DNA from: AP-15 sp963736715
GTDB taxonomy: Bacteria; Pseudomonadota; Alphaproteobacteria; ATCC43930; CGMCC-115725
Direction of reading: 5' to 3'
Assembly (NCBI GenBank): GCA_963736715.1
Contig: CAVTQA010000022.1
Span: 186,001-250,000, forward strand
Length of the DNA: 64,000 bases
Both the position numbers and the translations under genes were made by a program. Below, piece by piece: positions 53,373 through 61,861 of the stretch (positions within the stretch are counted from its first letter, which is position 1; the number at the start of each line of letters is the position of its first letter). The notes under the pieces are model-generated. The model was given only the letters and a program-made list of their open reading frames with translations. It did no database searches and was not told the origin of the DNA.

Positions 53373-53438
53373 CTAATAGACCGCGTTGCGGCCTGCGCGC
53401 CAGTCCGCAAGCTCCTCTTCGTCGAGGCGCTGGGGCAT
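53373..53438 (-). pseudogene. Truncated small protein of the MPxRLxExELAxWRAGRxAVYQ type
   Basis: MPQRLDEEELADWRAGRNAV Y then TAG where family members read Q (CAG). I recall ~40-residue proteins with this start in Bradyrhizobium-like genomes, function unknown. Low confidence because it is short. Confidence 0.35.
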
Positions 53439-53883
53439 GCGCGGCTAAGCCAAGACGTCGGGGATCGAAAGGCTGATGTCACGGCTACCACCTCCTTGAC
53501 TACCACCTCCTCCGATCTGTCAGGCCTGGAATGAGGCCGAAGCTGTCTATTTGCCGCGGCTACCCTAGTCGTCCACAGTTCGACCATGCATAACGCGAAG
53601 GATCGCTATGCGTCGAACCAACCTCCGTCGCGGCAAGGTCCGGTTACGGCGCTGACCGGCCGATACGCCGGCGATAGACGAGGGGATTTGCCCCGAAGCC
53701 GACGTTCTCCGCGGAAGGCGATTACAGCAGTATAGAAGGCCTCGAAGAGGCGCTCAAGGCTCGCCGGGGCCAAGCCTGGCCCCGAGTCCTTGACAGCGAC
53801 TAGTACCTGGTTGCGTAAATTGGTGTATGTCGTACCCATCTCGCTTCGGTATCCTCGCTCGGAAGGGACGACAAATCTCCGTC

Positions 53884-53903
53884 GTCCCCGCGAAAGCGGG
53901 GAC
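53884..53903 (+). repeat. REP-like palindrome, left
   Basis: GTCCCCGCGAAAGCGGGGAC. Related palindromes occur at 54390-54415 (TTCCCGCGAAAGCGGGAA), 54438-54462 and 54496-54510. Sequences of this kind (CGCGAAAGCG core) are widespread dispersed palindromes in proteobacteria. Confidence 0.75.
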
Positions 53904-53960
53904 CCAGAGCCTGCCCCCCTGCTTTCGCCAGGGGCAGGCTCTGGCATGAACAGGGGGCGG
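53898..53960 (+). repeat. 63-bp inverted repeat flanking GIY-YIG gene, left arm
   Basis: Contains GGGGACCCAG, the full palindrome AGAGCCTGCCCC ... GGGGCAGGCTCT with CCTGCTTTCGCCA inside, and GGCATGAACAGGGGGCGG. Matches the right arm 54275-54337 with one mismatch. Its inner half equals the short palindromic inserts found in IS genes. Confidence 0.95.
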
Positions 53961-53971
53961 CCGATCGGGGC

Positions 53972-54265
53972 ATGAGCGAGAAGCGTACTTGCGTCTACAT
54001 CCTCGCCAGCAAACGTAATGGCACCCTTTATGTCGGTGTCACAAGTGATATTGCGCGCCGTGCTTGGCAACATCGTTCGAATGCTGTCGGTGGATTTGTT
54101 CGCGATTGCGGAGTGCATAGGTTAGTGTTTGTCGAGTTTCACGAGACCATCGCCGATGCGATCCTCCGCGAAAAGCGCATCAAGAAATGGCGCCGCACGT
54201 GGAAACTGGAGTTGATCGAGCGCCATAATCGGCAATGGCGTGATCTTTACGAGGAGCTGGGGTGA
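53972..54265 (+). CDS. GIY-YIG endonuclease, stand-alone, 97 aa
   Basis: MSEKRTCVYILASKRNGTLY has the two-strand signature as VYI and YVG. The catalytic Arg is in SDIARRAWQH and the metal-binding Glu in ILREKRIKKWRR. Length is that of YhbQ/UvrC-N-like single-domain GIY-YIG proteins, which cut or nick DNA with one metal ion; in homing endonucleases this domain drives mobility. The gene starts 12 bp after the left 63-bp repeat and ends 9 bp before the right one, filling the space between them almost fully, which argues that gene and repeats form one unit. Intact among ruined neighbours. Confidence 0.9.
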   Translation: MSEKRTCVYILASKRNGTLYVGVTSDIARRAWQHRSNAVGGFVRDCGVHRLVFVEFHETIADAILREKRIKKWRRTWKLELIERHNRQWRDLYEELG

Positions 54266-54274
54266 GAGCGCCGC

Positions 54275-54337
54275 CCGCCCCCTGTTCATGCCAGAGCCTG
54301 CCCCTGGCGAAAGCAGGGGGGCAGGTTCTGGGTCCCC
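54275..54337 (-). repeat. 63-bp inverted repeat flanking GIY-YIG gene, right arm
   Basis: Reverse complement of 53898-53960 with one difference (AGAACCTG for AGAGCCTG). Confidence 0.95.
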
Positions 54338-55596
54338 GCTTGCGAGGCTGTAATCCAATTCCGCATATCCCACCTTTGCGCCCTTTGCTCGTCGTTCCCG
54401 CGAAAGCGGGAATCCAGGGATTTAAGTTGCTTGCCCCTGGGTCCCCGCTTGCGCGGGGACGACGAATTGTCTGTCCGCAGGATTTCCTGACAGCCTCTTG
54501 CGCGGGGACGACGAACAGGGTGGAGTGCCGCACGCTAATTTTCGCGACGAGGTACTAGCACGCCGTTCGGGTCGGCTTGAGCGGTAGTGATGAGCACCTC
54601 TCGCGCCCCGTCGGCGACCGCGGCCACGGCTTGCACGGCGTTGATAATGAGGTTTAGGACGACCTGCTGCAATTGCACGCGATCGCCTATGATGAGCGGC
54701 AAACCCTTCCCGAGTTCCATCTGCAGTGAGACGCCGTTCTTCACCGCTTCGCCACGGATAAGCTCAATCACCTCGCGGACCGCCTCGTTCATGTCCACGC
54801 TGTTCGTCCGGGGCGGCGCTTTTTTGATGAGATCACGGACGCGGCCGATGACGTCGCCGGCTCGATGGGCGTCCCGGACGATACGAGCGAGCGCCTGCCG
54901 CACCTCATCCAGATCCGGCGGTCGTGCATCCAGCCAGCGTAGCGCTGCCTGGGCGTTGGTGACCGCCGCGGCGATCGGCTGGTTCACTTCATGGGCGATC
55001 GAGGCGGTGAGCTGGCCGGTGGTGGCGACGCGGTTGGCGTGCGCCAGCTCCATCTGCATTTCGCGGTAGCGCCGCTCGCTCTCGCGGGCTTCGGCTTCCG
55101 CCCGCTTGCGCTCGGTCAAATCGAGGACGAAAGAAACACCCTGATTTCTATCTTCTTCGAACATTGTCCCGCCGATCAGCACGGGCGCGCGGCTGCCGTC
55201 CTTCCGGGAGTACTCCTTCTCGAATGGTTGGACAGTCCCGATCAGCTCCAGCTCTGCCATGGTCCGTGCGTCGCGGTCGCGCCATTCCGGCGCCGTCAGG
55301 CTCGTCCAGTGCAGGCGACCCGAGGCGAGATCCTCTCGGTCGTATCCCACCATGCCGAGAAACGCGTCATTCGCGTCAAGAATGCGACCTTCGAGATCCC
55401 AGATGATGATCCCGATGATGTTGGCGTCGACCAGGCGCCGGATCTTCTTTTCGCGCTCTTCAAGATCGCTCTGCAGGTGGACGTTCTCCTCCGTCGCTTT
55501 CCGCCGCCGTCTCGCTTCGAACCGCGCGAGCGCCAGCGCCGCCCCTGCTAAGACGGCGACGATGACGACGGCCGCAGCGATGAGCCAAGTCTTCCG

Positions 55597-56592
55597 TTGT
55601 TCTCGGCGGGATGGCTCGAGCCGCTGAACGCCTATTATTCCGACAGGTCGCTGACCGATCTCGGCTGGTATGACGAGGGCGACCTTCTCAAGACCGCCCA
55701 AGCCTTTCCGCTGTGGTCGGATGGCGAACGCTACGCATTCCCGATTACCTCCGAGGCGGTGACCTTGTTCATCAACAGCGATGCGCTGGCAGCCAAGAAC
55801 CTGTCGGTTCCCCAGACTTTCGACGAGTTGCTGGCCATCGCCAAGTCGGTTAAGACGAGTGATATGTCGGGAATCGCCATGCGGGCCCAGGCCGGCGGCA
55901 ATTCGTCCCCGGCGGCCATGAGCTTCGTGTTCTCTTATGGCGGGGCCATGGTCAAGGACAACAAGGCCGCTTTCGCGAGCCCCGAGGCGATCGCGGCCGT
56001 CGAGATGTACGGACAGCTTCTCAGCCAAGCCGGGCCTGTCGGCGTCGGCAGCTATGAATGGTACCACGTGTTGAACGACTTCGTTCAGGGCAGGACGGCA
56101 ATGGCGATCGACAGCAGCGTCCTTGCCAGGGACATTTCCGATCCGGCGAAGAGCCGCGTCGCCAAGCAGGCTGCCTTTGCTGCCTTTCCCCATCTCGAGG
56201 GTCGCGCCGCCGTTCCGTTTATGTCGCACTGGCAGGCTTGCATCAATGCCAAGTCGCGGAACAAGCGGGCAGCTTTCTTGTTCCTGTTGTGGGCGACAAG
56301 CAAGCCGACCTCGCTGCAGACCGCCGCGGCGGGGCTGGCGACGACACGGGTGTCGGCTTGGTCGAGCGAGGACTTCAAGAAGGCGTTCGGCTCGCAAGCT
56401 GCCGCGGCAGCGCTGACCAACTTGCAAAATGCCGATGTCGACCGCGCCAAGGCGATTCTTTTCCATCCGCAATCGAGACCCATCCAGGACGCCTTCATGA
56501 TCGGCGTCAACGAAGTGGCAACCGGAGCGAAATCGGCGAAGAGTGCAATGACTACCGCCGCCGAGACGGCCAATGCGGCGATCCGTGGATAG
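55597..56592 (+). pseudogene. Sugar-type ABC transporter solute-binding protein, 5'-truncated
   Basis: AGWLEPLNAYYSDRSLTDLG, SEAVTLFINSDALAAKNLSV, TFDELLAIAKSVK and GRTAMAIDSSVLARDI are typical of extracellular solute-binding protein family 1 (about 430 residues). About 330 residues remain and are uninterrupted; the signal peptide and first ~90 residues are missing. The 5' side abuts the truncated histidine kinase on the opposite strand near 55605, a rearrangement junction. No permease genes follow. Confidence 0.75.
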
Positions 56593-56975
56593 CGGAGCCG
56601 TCTAGAGGTGGTACGCGCGTTATGGCTCGTAGCGCATGGTGAAAGGACATACTTCTCTCACCCAGCTACTACTTCCTGACCTTCGACGGGATCTGGTAAT
56701 GTCCGCTTACGGCGCGGTGCGGACGTACACAGCTCTCTTTTTTACAGCTACGAGTTGGTCACCGACGGTAGGCAATTCCGCCGATTACACCGCGCCGCAT
56801 CAAACGGGCCGTGCGTCCTTAAACCTCGGCCTCTGCTGTGATCGGACCTTCTACCGTTTGCGAGGCCCCTGCCCCACCCCGCCGCTGTATTCTCGAAAAA
56901 ATCTCAAGAATAAACCCGGTCGAAGCGAGAGGGTCGTTTCGGGTCCGGTCCGATCAGTGCACGCGTCCGGCGAAC
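56593..56975. other. No gene seen
   Basis: No recognisable coding content; junction between the solute-binding protein gene and an IS256 fragment. Confidence 0.4.
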
Positions 56976-57455
56976 ATCTTGAACAAGCTGCCAAAGAGCC
57001 TGCACACCAAGGCCAAGCGCGCGCTGCAGGAGATCTGGATGGCCGAGACCAAGAAGGATGCCGTTGCGGCATTGGAAGCCCCTGTTCAGGCCAGGGGCAG
57101 GCTCTTTGTCGAAACCTACGGGGTCAAATACGACAAAGCGGCCGATTGCCTGACCAAGGATCGCGACGCGCTGCTGGCGTTTTACGATTTCCCCGCCGAG
57201 CACTGGAAGCACTTACCAACCACGAACCCCATTGAAAGCACCTTTGCGACCGTCCGGCACCGCACCGTCCGATCAAAAGGCTGCCTGTCGAACAAGACCG
57301 CGCTCGCCATGGTCTTCAAGCTGGTCGAAGGCGCCCAGAAAACTTGGCGCCGCATCGACGGACACAACCAGTTGCCAAAACTGATCCTGGGTGTGAAGTT
57401 CGCCGACGGGATCGAGGTCATCGGCACTTCTGCCGCGCCTCAAGCCGCCGCCTGA
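56976..57455 (+). pseudogene. IS256-family transposase, C-terminal part, with in-frame palindromic insert
   Basis: NILNKLPKSLHTKAKRALQE, LTKDRDALLAFYDFPAEHWK, TNPIESTFATVRHRTVRSKG (catalytic Glu region) to EVIGTSAAPQAAA. The N-terminal half is missing. A 24-bp palindrome inserts eight residues (PVQARGRL) between LEA and FVETYG without breaking the frame. Different IS256 subgroup from the one at 39141. Confidence 0.85.
57081..57104 (-). repeat. Palindromic insert in IS256 fragment (24 bp)
   Basis: On the minus strand GAGCCTGCCCCTGGCCTGAA plus CAGG between TTTCGACAAA and GGCTTCCAATGC. Removal joins LEA to FVETYG. GG follows. Antisense to the host gene. Confidence 0.9.
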
Positions 57456-57478
57456 TCTTCAGGCCGTCACCAAAATTT

Positions 57479-58039
57479 GGCGATAGCTCCGTCGGCGGCC
57501 ATACCGATGCGATGTTCCGCGCGGCGGCACGGCACGGGTACCGCGTGTTGTCGTCGGGCAGGGTCGGGGGTGCGGCGCTGCTGGCCGAGCAGTACCAGAT
57601 CATCAGGGACGCTTATCAAGCCGAGGGCGTACCTCTGGAGAACGCGCACATCATCGTCAACCGCTTCTGTCACATTACCGACAGCAAGGAGGAGGGGCTG
57701 TGCTTCGCTGAGAATGCGCGCTACCAATCTCGCCTTGCCTCGAGCCTGCGGCGGCGCCAGGAGGTCATGCAAGGGACGGTGCTGGTTGACGTGCCGTTCC
57801 CCGATGAACCCCCACTCGAACAGATCCACAACGATCTGCTGATCGGCGACGTCGAGACCGTGGCCGAAAAGCTGGTCGATGAGATTCGGGCGACACACCC
57901 TGTCCACATGTGCTTTTCGTTCAAGGTCGGCGCGACCCCGCACAAGGCGGCGATGCGCTCAATGGAGCTAATGATGAGTGAGGTCAGGCCGCGGGTCGAG
58001 CGGGCACTCGGTGCGCTCACTCGCAACGCAGCGGATTAA
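57479..58039 (+). pseudogene. LLM-class flavin-dependent oxidoreductase, 5'-truncated
   Basis: VGGHTDAMFRAAARHGYRVL, YQIIRDAYQAEGVPLENAHI, and LLIGDVETVAEKLVDEIRAT (the GTP/SPE-type C-terminal block) belong to luciferase-like monooxygenases. About the last 185 of ~350 residues remain in an open frame; the IS256 fragment lies directly upstream and presumably removed the rest. The adjacent dienelactone hydrolase remnant suggests a former catabolic operon. Confidence 0.75.
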
Positions 58040-58120
58040 TCCGGGCTTGCCCGACGGAGCAAGTAACGCGAAAGGCGTCGGCATGCTCGAACTTGAGATC
58101 GGCGAACGAGGAGACACCAG

Positions 58121-58830
58121 TTGATCGAAAAGACGCTGGAAATCACGACCAAAGACGGCGAGATGGAGACCTTCATCTGCCATCCCGAACGCAACGGACC
58201 ATCTCCTGCCGTCTTCTTTCTGATGGATGCGCACGGTGTCCACGAGGAGCTCAAGGACATGGCGCGCCGGCTCGGCACCGGCGGCTATTACGTGCTGGCT
58301 GCCCAATCTCTATTACCGCGCGGGCCGCGATACGATCTATGGACCCGATGTGCAGGAGGAGGGTAGCGCCGAGCACAGCCGCATGCGGGCCGTCCGCACC
58401 AAGATGACCATTGCTCACCTTTGTTGAGCGACAGAATGAGGTGAAGAGGGGTGCGGTTGGCTGCCATGGCTACTGCATGAGTGGTCCCTACGCCCTCGCC
58501 GCGGCCGCGCGTTATCCGGACCGCATCGCCGCCGCTGCTTCCTTCTACGGAACCTGGCTCGTCAGCGAGGCCGAAGAGAGCCCCCATCTCTCGTTGGGCA
58601 AGGTGAAGGGCGAGCTCTACATTGCTTGCGCTGAACACGACAAGTTGGCGCCTCTGCAGATGGTCGACGAGCTCCGGACCTTGTTCGCGCGGGCCGGCAC
58701 TGCCGGTGAAATCGAACTCTATCCCCGGGTTCATCACGGTTTTGCGTTCCACAACGGTGGTGCTACGACAAGCCGGCCGCGGAGCGCCACTGGGAGCGGC
58801 TGATCGCGCTTTATCGGCGATGCTTAGTTA
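58121..58830 (+). pseudogene. Dienelactone hydrolase family protein, three frameshifts
   Basis: MIEKTLEITTKDGEMETFIC and VFFLMDAHGVHEELKDMARR (oxyanion region) in frame 1; YYRAGRDTIYGPD in frame 2; VGCHGYCMSGPYALAAAARY (nucleophile Cys) with AEHDKLAP (Asp) and RVHHGFAF (His) in frame 3; AAERHWERLIALYRR in the last. Shifts near 58312, 58425 and 58765. All triad residues are readable, so decay is recent or partly technical. Confidence 0.8.
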
Positions 58831-59015
58831 GAGTAAGCTCGACAGTTCCGCTCCTCCTCAGACGCCGATCCTCATGCCCGCCGGGGCTCGAGCGGCGTCC
58901 CGACTGTTGAAGGGGTACCGAGGGCGGCCTGACGGGTCTGATCTCGAAGCGCCGGGGTCGTCCGAGCGCGATGGGGGTTTATGCCCTCCATTAACTACGA
59001 CAATCTGCCCGAGCG

Positions 59016-59726
59016 TCACCGCCGTTCGAGCCGGACGTAGGCGAAATAGCTGATGCTGGCGGTGTGTGTGTCGTCGCTGTCACAAAACACGGCAATATCG
59101 ACCAGGTGCGCCGGCGCCGCATCCTTCCAGATCTCGGCATAGACGCGAGCGAGGTCGATCCGTTCGTCGAGCCATCGGCCAATCCGGTCTTCGCCGGCGT
59201 CGACAACGAAGTGCGGGAAGCCGCTGACGTATTTGTATTCGCCCGGTTTCAGCCGATTGCCCCAGATAACCTCCATGGCGCGCTTCTCGCCACGATCCGT
59301 CGCGAACCGAAGAAACAGTCGCGCCGGGTGATCGTCGCCTTCTCGCGTGCGCTCGTCGAGCGGGCTGCGGATGGGCAACTCGATGTACCACCGCCATGCG
59401 AGCATCGGGTAGGCGGCAAGGTCGATGTCGACATGGCGAAACAGCATCGATGCGCTGTCACGGGTTGCGAACCGCATGCTCGGCACACCGTCTTTGACCG
59501 CGAAGGCTATGCTCATCGGAGAACGTGTCCAGAATTTCCGATGTCGCCAGCCAGAGGGGAGCGGATCGAGCGGGAAGCTCTGCCCAAAGTCCATCACGGT
59601 CACGACCGGTCCACCGTCGGGTTTTAAAGGCTCACCCTGCCCGCCGAAAAAGTGCCAGCCGATGGGACCGACGCCCACAATGAGCGCGACGCATGCAATC
59701 AGGAAAAATCGCGCTCTGAAGGTCAT
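59016..59726 (-). CDS. DUF3047-domain protein, membrane-anchored or exported
   Basis: 236 residues. N-terminal hydrophobic segment (FLIACVALIVGVGPIGWHFF) may anchor or be a signal. The DUF3047 body includes MLAWRWYIELPIRSPLDERT, DDHPARLFLRF, WGNRLKPGEYKYVSGFPHFV and VDIAVFCDSDDTHTASISYF. Function unknown; family proteins look like beta-sandwich carbohydrate-binding-type folds. Divergent from the aldolase gene. Intact. Confidence 0.85.
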   Translation of the reverse strand: MTFRARFFLIACVALIVGVGPIGWHFFGGQGEPLKPDGGPVVTVMDFGQSFPLDPLPSGWRHRKFWTRSPMSIAFAVKDGVPSMRFATRDSASMLFRHVDIDLAAYPMLAWRWYIELPIRSPLDERTREGDDHPARLFLRFATDRGEKRAMEVIWGNRLKPGEYKYVSGFPHFVVDAGEDRIGRWLDERIDLARVYAEIWKDAAPAHLVDIAVFCDSDDTHTASISYFAYVRLERR

Positions 59727-59844
59727 CGTTGCCTTTATACGTTGTGCAACTGCCGCCTATGCCCCGCCACCGCGCCATCGGAGCGTTGCGTGCGCGGGCA
59801 AGGCAGGCGATGCTCGGCAACGTAGAACCCCTCGGAGGAACGCG

Positions 59845-60639
59845 ATGCCCACGCAAATCGGCGAGAACCGCGCCAAGAAGATGCTGAAAGCCAACGAACT
59901 GGTGTTGTGCATGGGGGTCAACCAGTTGGGCACTCCGAACATCGCGATGATTGCGGCGGCGTGCGGCTTCGACGCGGTCTATATCGACCTCGAGCACAAC
60001 CCGACATCGCTCGAAACCGCGGCGGGGGTGTGCGTCGCGGCATTGGGCATGGGGATTACGCCGATCGCCCGGGTCACCTCGCACGATCCGCACGACGCGA
60101 CCCGCATCCTCGATTGCGGCGCGCAGGGGGTCATGGTGCCGCATGTCCAGAACGCCGCCGACGCTAGATCGATCGTCGAAGCCTGTCTCTATGCCCCGAA
60201 GGGCCACCGCTCGGCATTCGGCAGCGGTCCACAGCTCGGCTATGCCGCAATCCCGCAGGCCGAGGTTTGCAATATTCTTAACGAGCAGACGCTGTTGATG
60301 GCGATGATCGAGACACCCGAGGCGGTCGAGAATGCTGATGCGATCGCCGCGGTTGACGGCATCGATGTGCTGCATATCGGTGCCTCGGACTTGTCGACCG
60401 AGATGGGCATTCCCGGGCAATACGCTCATGAGCGGATGCATGCCGCCTTCGAGAGCGTCGCCCGAGCGGCGGAGGGCCACCGCAAGGCAATGGGGGTCGG
60501 CGGCGTGCGCCAGGATTTCGAGTTCCAGAGCTGGTTGTTGCGGCTCGGCGTGCGTTACCTAACCGGCGGCTCCGATGTCGGCTACATCCTCAGCGCCGGG
60601 CGCGCCGACGTGAAGCAGTTGCGCGAGCTGAGATTGTAG
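59845..60639 (+). CDS. HpcH/HpaI aldolase family protein
   Basis: 264 residues from MPTQIGENRAKKMLKANELV with GGAGGAACGCG upstream. The TIM-barrel family blocks are FDAVYIDLEHNPTSLETAAG (metal/substrate Glu), ITPIARVTSHDPHDATRIL, GAQGVMVPHVQNAADARSIV and MAMIETPEAVENADAIAAV. The usual GPxDLS motif reads IGASDLSTEMG. Such class II pyruvate aldolases cleave 4-hydroxy-2-oxo acids in aromatic degradation. Intact, monocistronic. Confidence 0.9.
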   Translation: MPTQIGENRAKKMLKANELVLCMGVNQLGTPNIAMIAAACGFDAVYIDLEHNPTSLETAAGVCVAALGMGITPIARVTSHDPHDATRILDCGAQGVMVPHVQNAADARSIVEACLYAPKGHRSAFGSGPQLGYAAIPQAEVCNILNEQTLLMAMIETPEAVENADAIAAVDGIDVLHIGASDLSTEMGIPGQYAHERMHAAFESVARAAEGHRKAMGVGGVRQDFEFQSWLLRLGVRYLTGGSDVGYILSAGRADVKQLRELRL

Positions 60640-60956
60640 CGGGCCGGTATAAGCCGCCGCGTCTGTCGAGCCGCTTGACGGAATCATTGCCGTGTTGGCG
60701 GACTATATTGGCCCGCACAAGATCACGTGGGCGATCAACTACCCGCGCCAGGTCACGTATTTTCCCCGGGGCGTCCCGTACGATCTGCGAACGGCTTGAA
60801 CCAATGTCTTCCGCGGCGCGCCATCAGGTATTGGCTCGGGGGCGCGATGGGGTCCCGATAGGCGATGCCCGAGGTAATTCATCGCCGCGTCAGGATTTAC
60901 TTGAACTAGAGAGAGAACCTGCACCGCGGCCTGCAGACAGCAGCAACTCCATTATA
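60640..60956. other. No gene assigned; short unrecognised frame
   Basis: The stretch LADYIGPHKITWAINYPRQV followed by TYFPRGVPYDLRTA (60693-60799) looks protein-like but I cannot name it. The rest up to the pentapeptide start shows nothing. Confidence 0.35.
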
Positions 60957-61346
60957 ATGGAGCCCAACTTCGCGGGCGCGACCCTCACCGAGGAGGCCGA
61001 CTGCGAGCTCGTGACCTTCGTCGAGGTGGCCAACTTCAGGAGCGCGACCTTCAAGGAGGAGGCCAACTTCGCGGGCGCGATCTTCAAGGAGAAGGCTGAC
61101 TTCGCGGGCGCGACCTTCACCAAGGGGGCCGACTTCAGACATGCGACCTTCACCAAGGCGGCCGATTTCGCGGGCGCGACCTTCAAGGAGGAGGCCGACT
61201 GCGCGGGCGCGACCTTCGAGTCACTCGCCAATTTTGTTAATTCCGAAATGAAATCCCAGACCCAGTTCGATGGAGCATCGTTCCAGCGGATTCCACCCCT
61301 GTTCGACGAAACAAAACTCCATGAAGGTACAACGTGGTTTGGTTAA
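60957..61346 (+). CDS. Pentapeptide-repeat protein
   Basis: 129 residues from MEPNFAGATLTEEADCELVT, although the frame is open further upstream. The body repeats an 11-residue unit such as EEANFAGAIFK, EKADFAGATFT, KGADFRHATFT about seven times (33-bp DNA repeat), with Phe/Leu-centred pentapeptides spaced 5 and 6 residues instead of a strict 5. It ends with FDETKLHEGTTWFG, a conserved tail. These proteins form right-handed beta-helices; some mimic DNA and inhibit gyrase, most are unknown. The last 13 bp overlap the DUF2147 frame. Confidence 0.75.
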   Translation: MEPNFAGATLTEEADCELVTFVEVANFRSATFKEEANFAGAIFKEKADFAGATFTKGADFRHATFTKAADFAGATFKEEADCAGATFESLANFVNSEMKSQTQFDGASFQRIPPLFDETKLHEGTTWFG

Positions 61347-61809
61347 TAGTGCGGGTGTCGTTCCGCGTGACTTGCGCAGTTCTGCTGTTGATCGTCATCC
61401 ATACCCGCCCGGCTTTATCCGGGGTACCGGAAGGGACGTGGCTCCTCGCTAACCGAGTAGCTGTACAGGTCTTCGAATGCAGCGGCCAGCTGTGCGGCAG
61501 AATCGTTGGCTCCTGCGACCGCGTACACCGGCCGGTCAACCCGATCTCGACCACCTCAATCCCGATCCCTCATTACGGCAGCGGCACCTTTGCGGTCTCA
61601 CCATCATTTGGGGTCTGCAGCCCGAGGGTCCGAGCCATTGGACCAACGGCTGGCTTTACGACCCTAAAGACGGCGTGACTTATGATGTCACCGCGGAGCT
61701 TACCGCGTCCAACACGATATCCGCGCGCATCTATCGCGGAGTCCCTCTTTTTGGCCGCACCGAAATACTGATCCGTGATCCACAGCTCAGCTTCGACGGA
61801 CGTTGTTGA
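61334..61809 (+). pseudogene. DUF2147-domain exported protein, one frameshift
   Basis: Signal peptide (CAVLLLIVIHTRPALS) then PEGTWLLANRVAVQVFECSG QLCGRIV, the start of DUF2147. A shift near 61508 leads to PRTPAGQPDLDHLNPDPSLR, IIWGLQPEGPSHWTNGWLYD and SARIYRGVPLFGRTEIL. DUF2147 proteins are small periplasmic lipocalin-like folds. Overlaps the end of the pentapeptide gene by 13 bp, so translation may be coupled. Confidence 0.8.
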
Positions 61810-61861
61810 GTGCCGGCACCGTCGTCTTGACGGGGCCCGCCTCAAGTTCGCACCAGACTCG

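Larger units (their letters stand above)
53804..54554. mobile_element. 751-bp element with CTAG duplication and short inverted ends, carrying a GIY-YIG gene
   Basis: CTAG at 53800-53803 and 54555-54558 flank the element. Its ends, TACCTGGTTGCGTAAATTGG and TACCTCGTCGCGAAAATTAG (minus strand), are imperfect inverted repeats (16 of 20 match). There is no DDE transposase; the only gene is the GIY-YIG nuclease at 53972. Several palindromes fill the rest. It interrupts the histidine kinase. Either a MITE-type element that captured the GIY-YIG cassette, or a self-contained unit. Confidence 0.75.
53606..55610 (-). pseudogene. PAS-domain sensor histidine kinase, split by a 751-bp element and truncated at both ends
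   Basis: From 55610 down: a transmembrane helix (TWLIAAAVVIVAVLAGAALA), a PAS domain (LVDANIIGIIIWDLEGRILD, SFVLDLTERKRAEAEA), the H-box ATTGQLTASIAHEVNQPIAA with phospho-acceptor His, and the N-box LQQVVLNLIINAVQAV. At GVLV (54555) the gene stops at the CTAG element and resumes beyond it as VLVAVKDSGPGLAPASLERL FEAFYT. Codons join cleanly when the element and one CTAG are removed. The G2 box after FEAFYT is lost near 53735, and the sensor part upstream of 55610 is replaced by a solute-binding-protein gene. Confidence 0.85.

Noticed and set aside
54360..54515. CRISPR array near the GIY-YIG gene
   Set aside because: The repeated CGCGAAAGCG-type units are palindromes of differing flank and spacing, not regular direct repeats with spacers, and no cas gene is present.
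53884..54515. REP/RAYT system
   Set aside because: No TnpA-REP (Y1 HUH) transposase is encoded nearby; the only gene between the palindromes is a GIY-YIG nuclease.
54535..56472. Histidine kinase extended upstream to 56472
   Set aside because: Residues upstream of about 55610 are the antisense of the solute-binding protein gene; the kinase really ends there by truncation.
60675..60956. Pentapeptide protein starting at 60675
   Set aside because: The first 94 codons are Arg-rich, lack repeats and look like a shadow; the ATG at 60957 starts the repeat domain.
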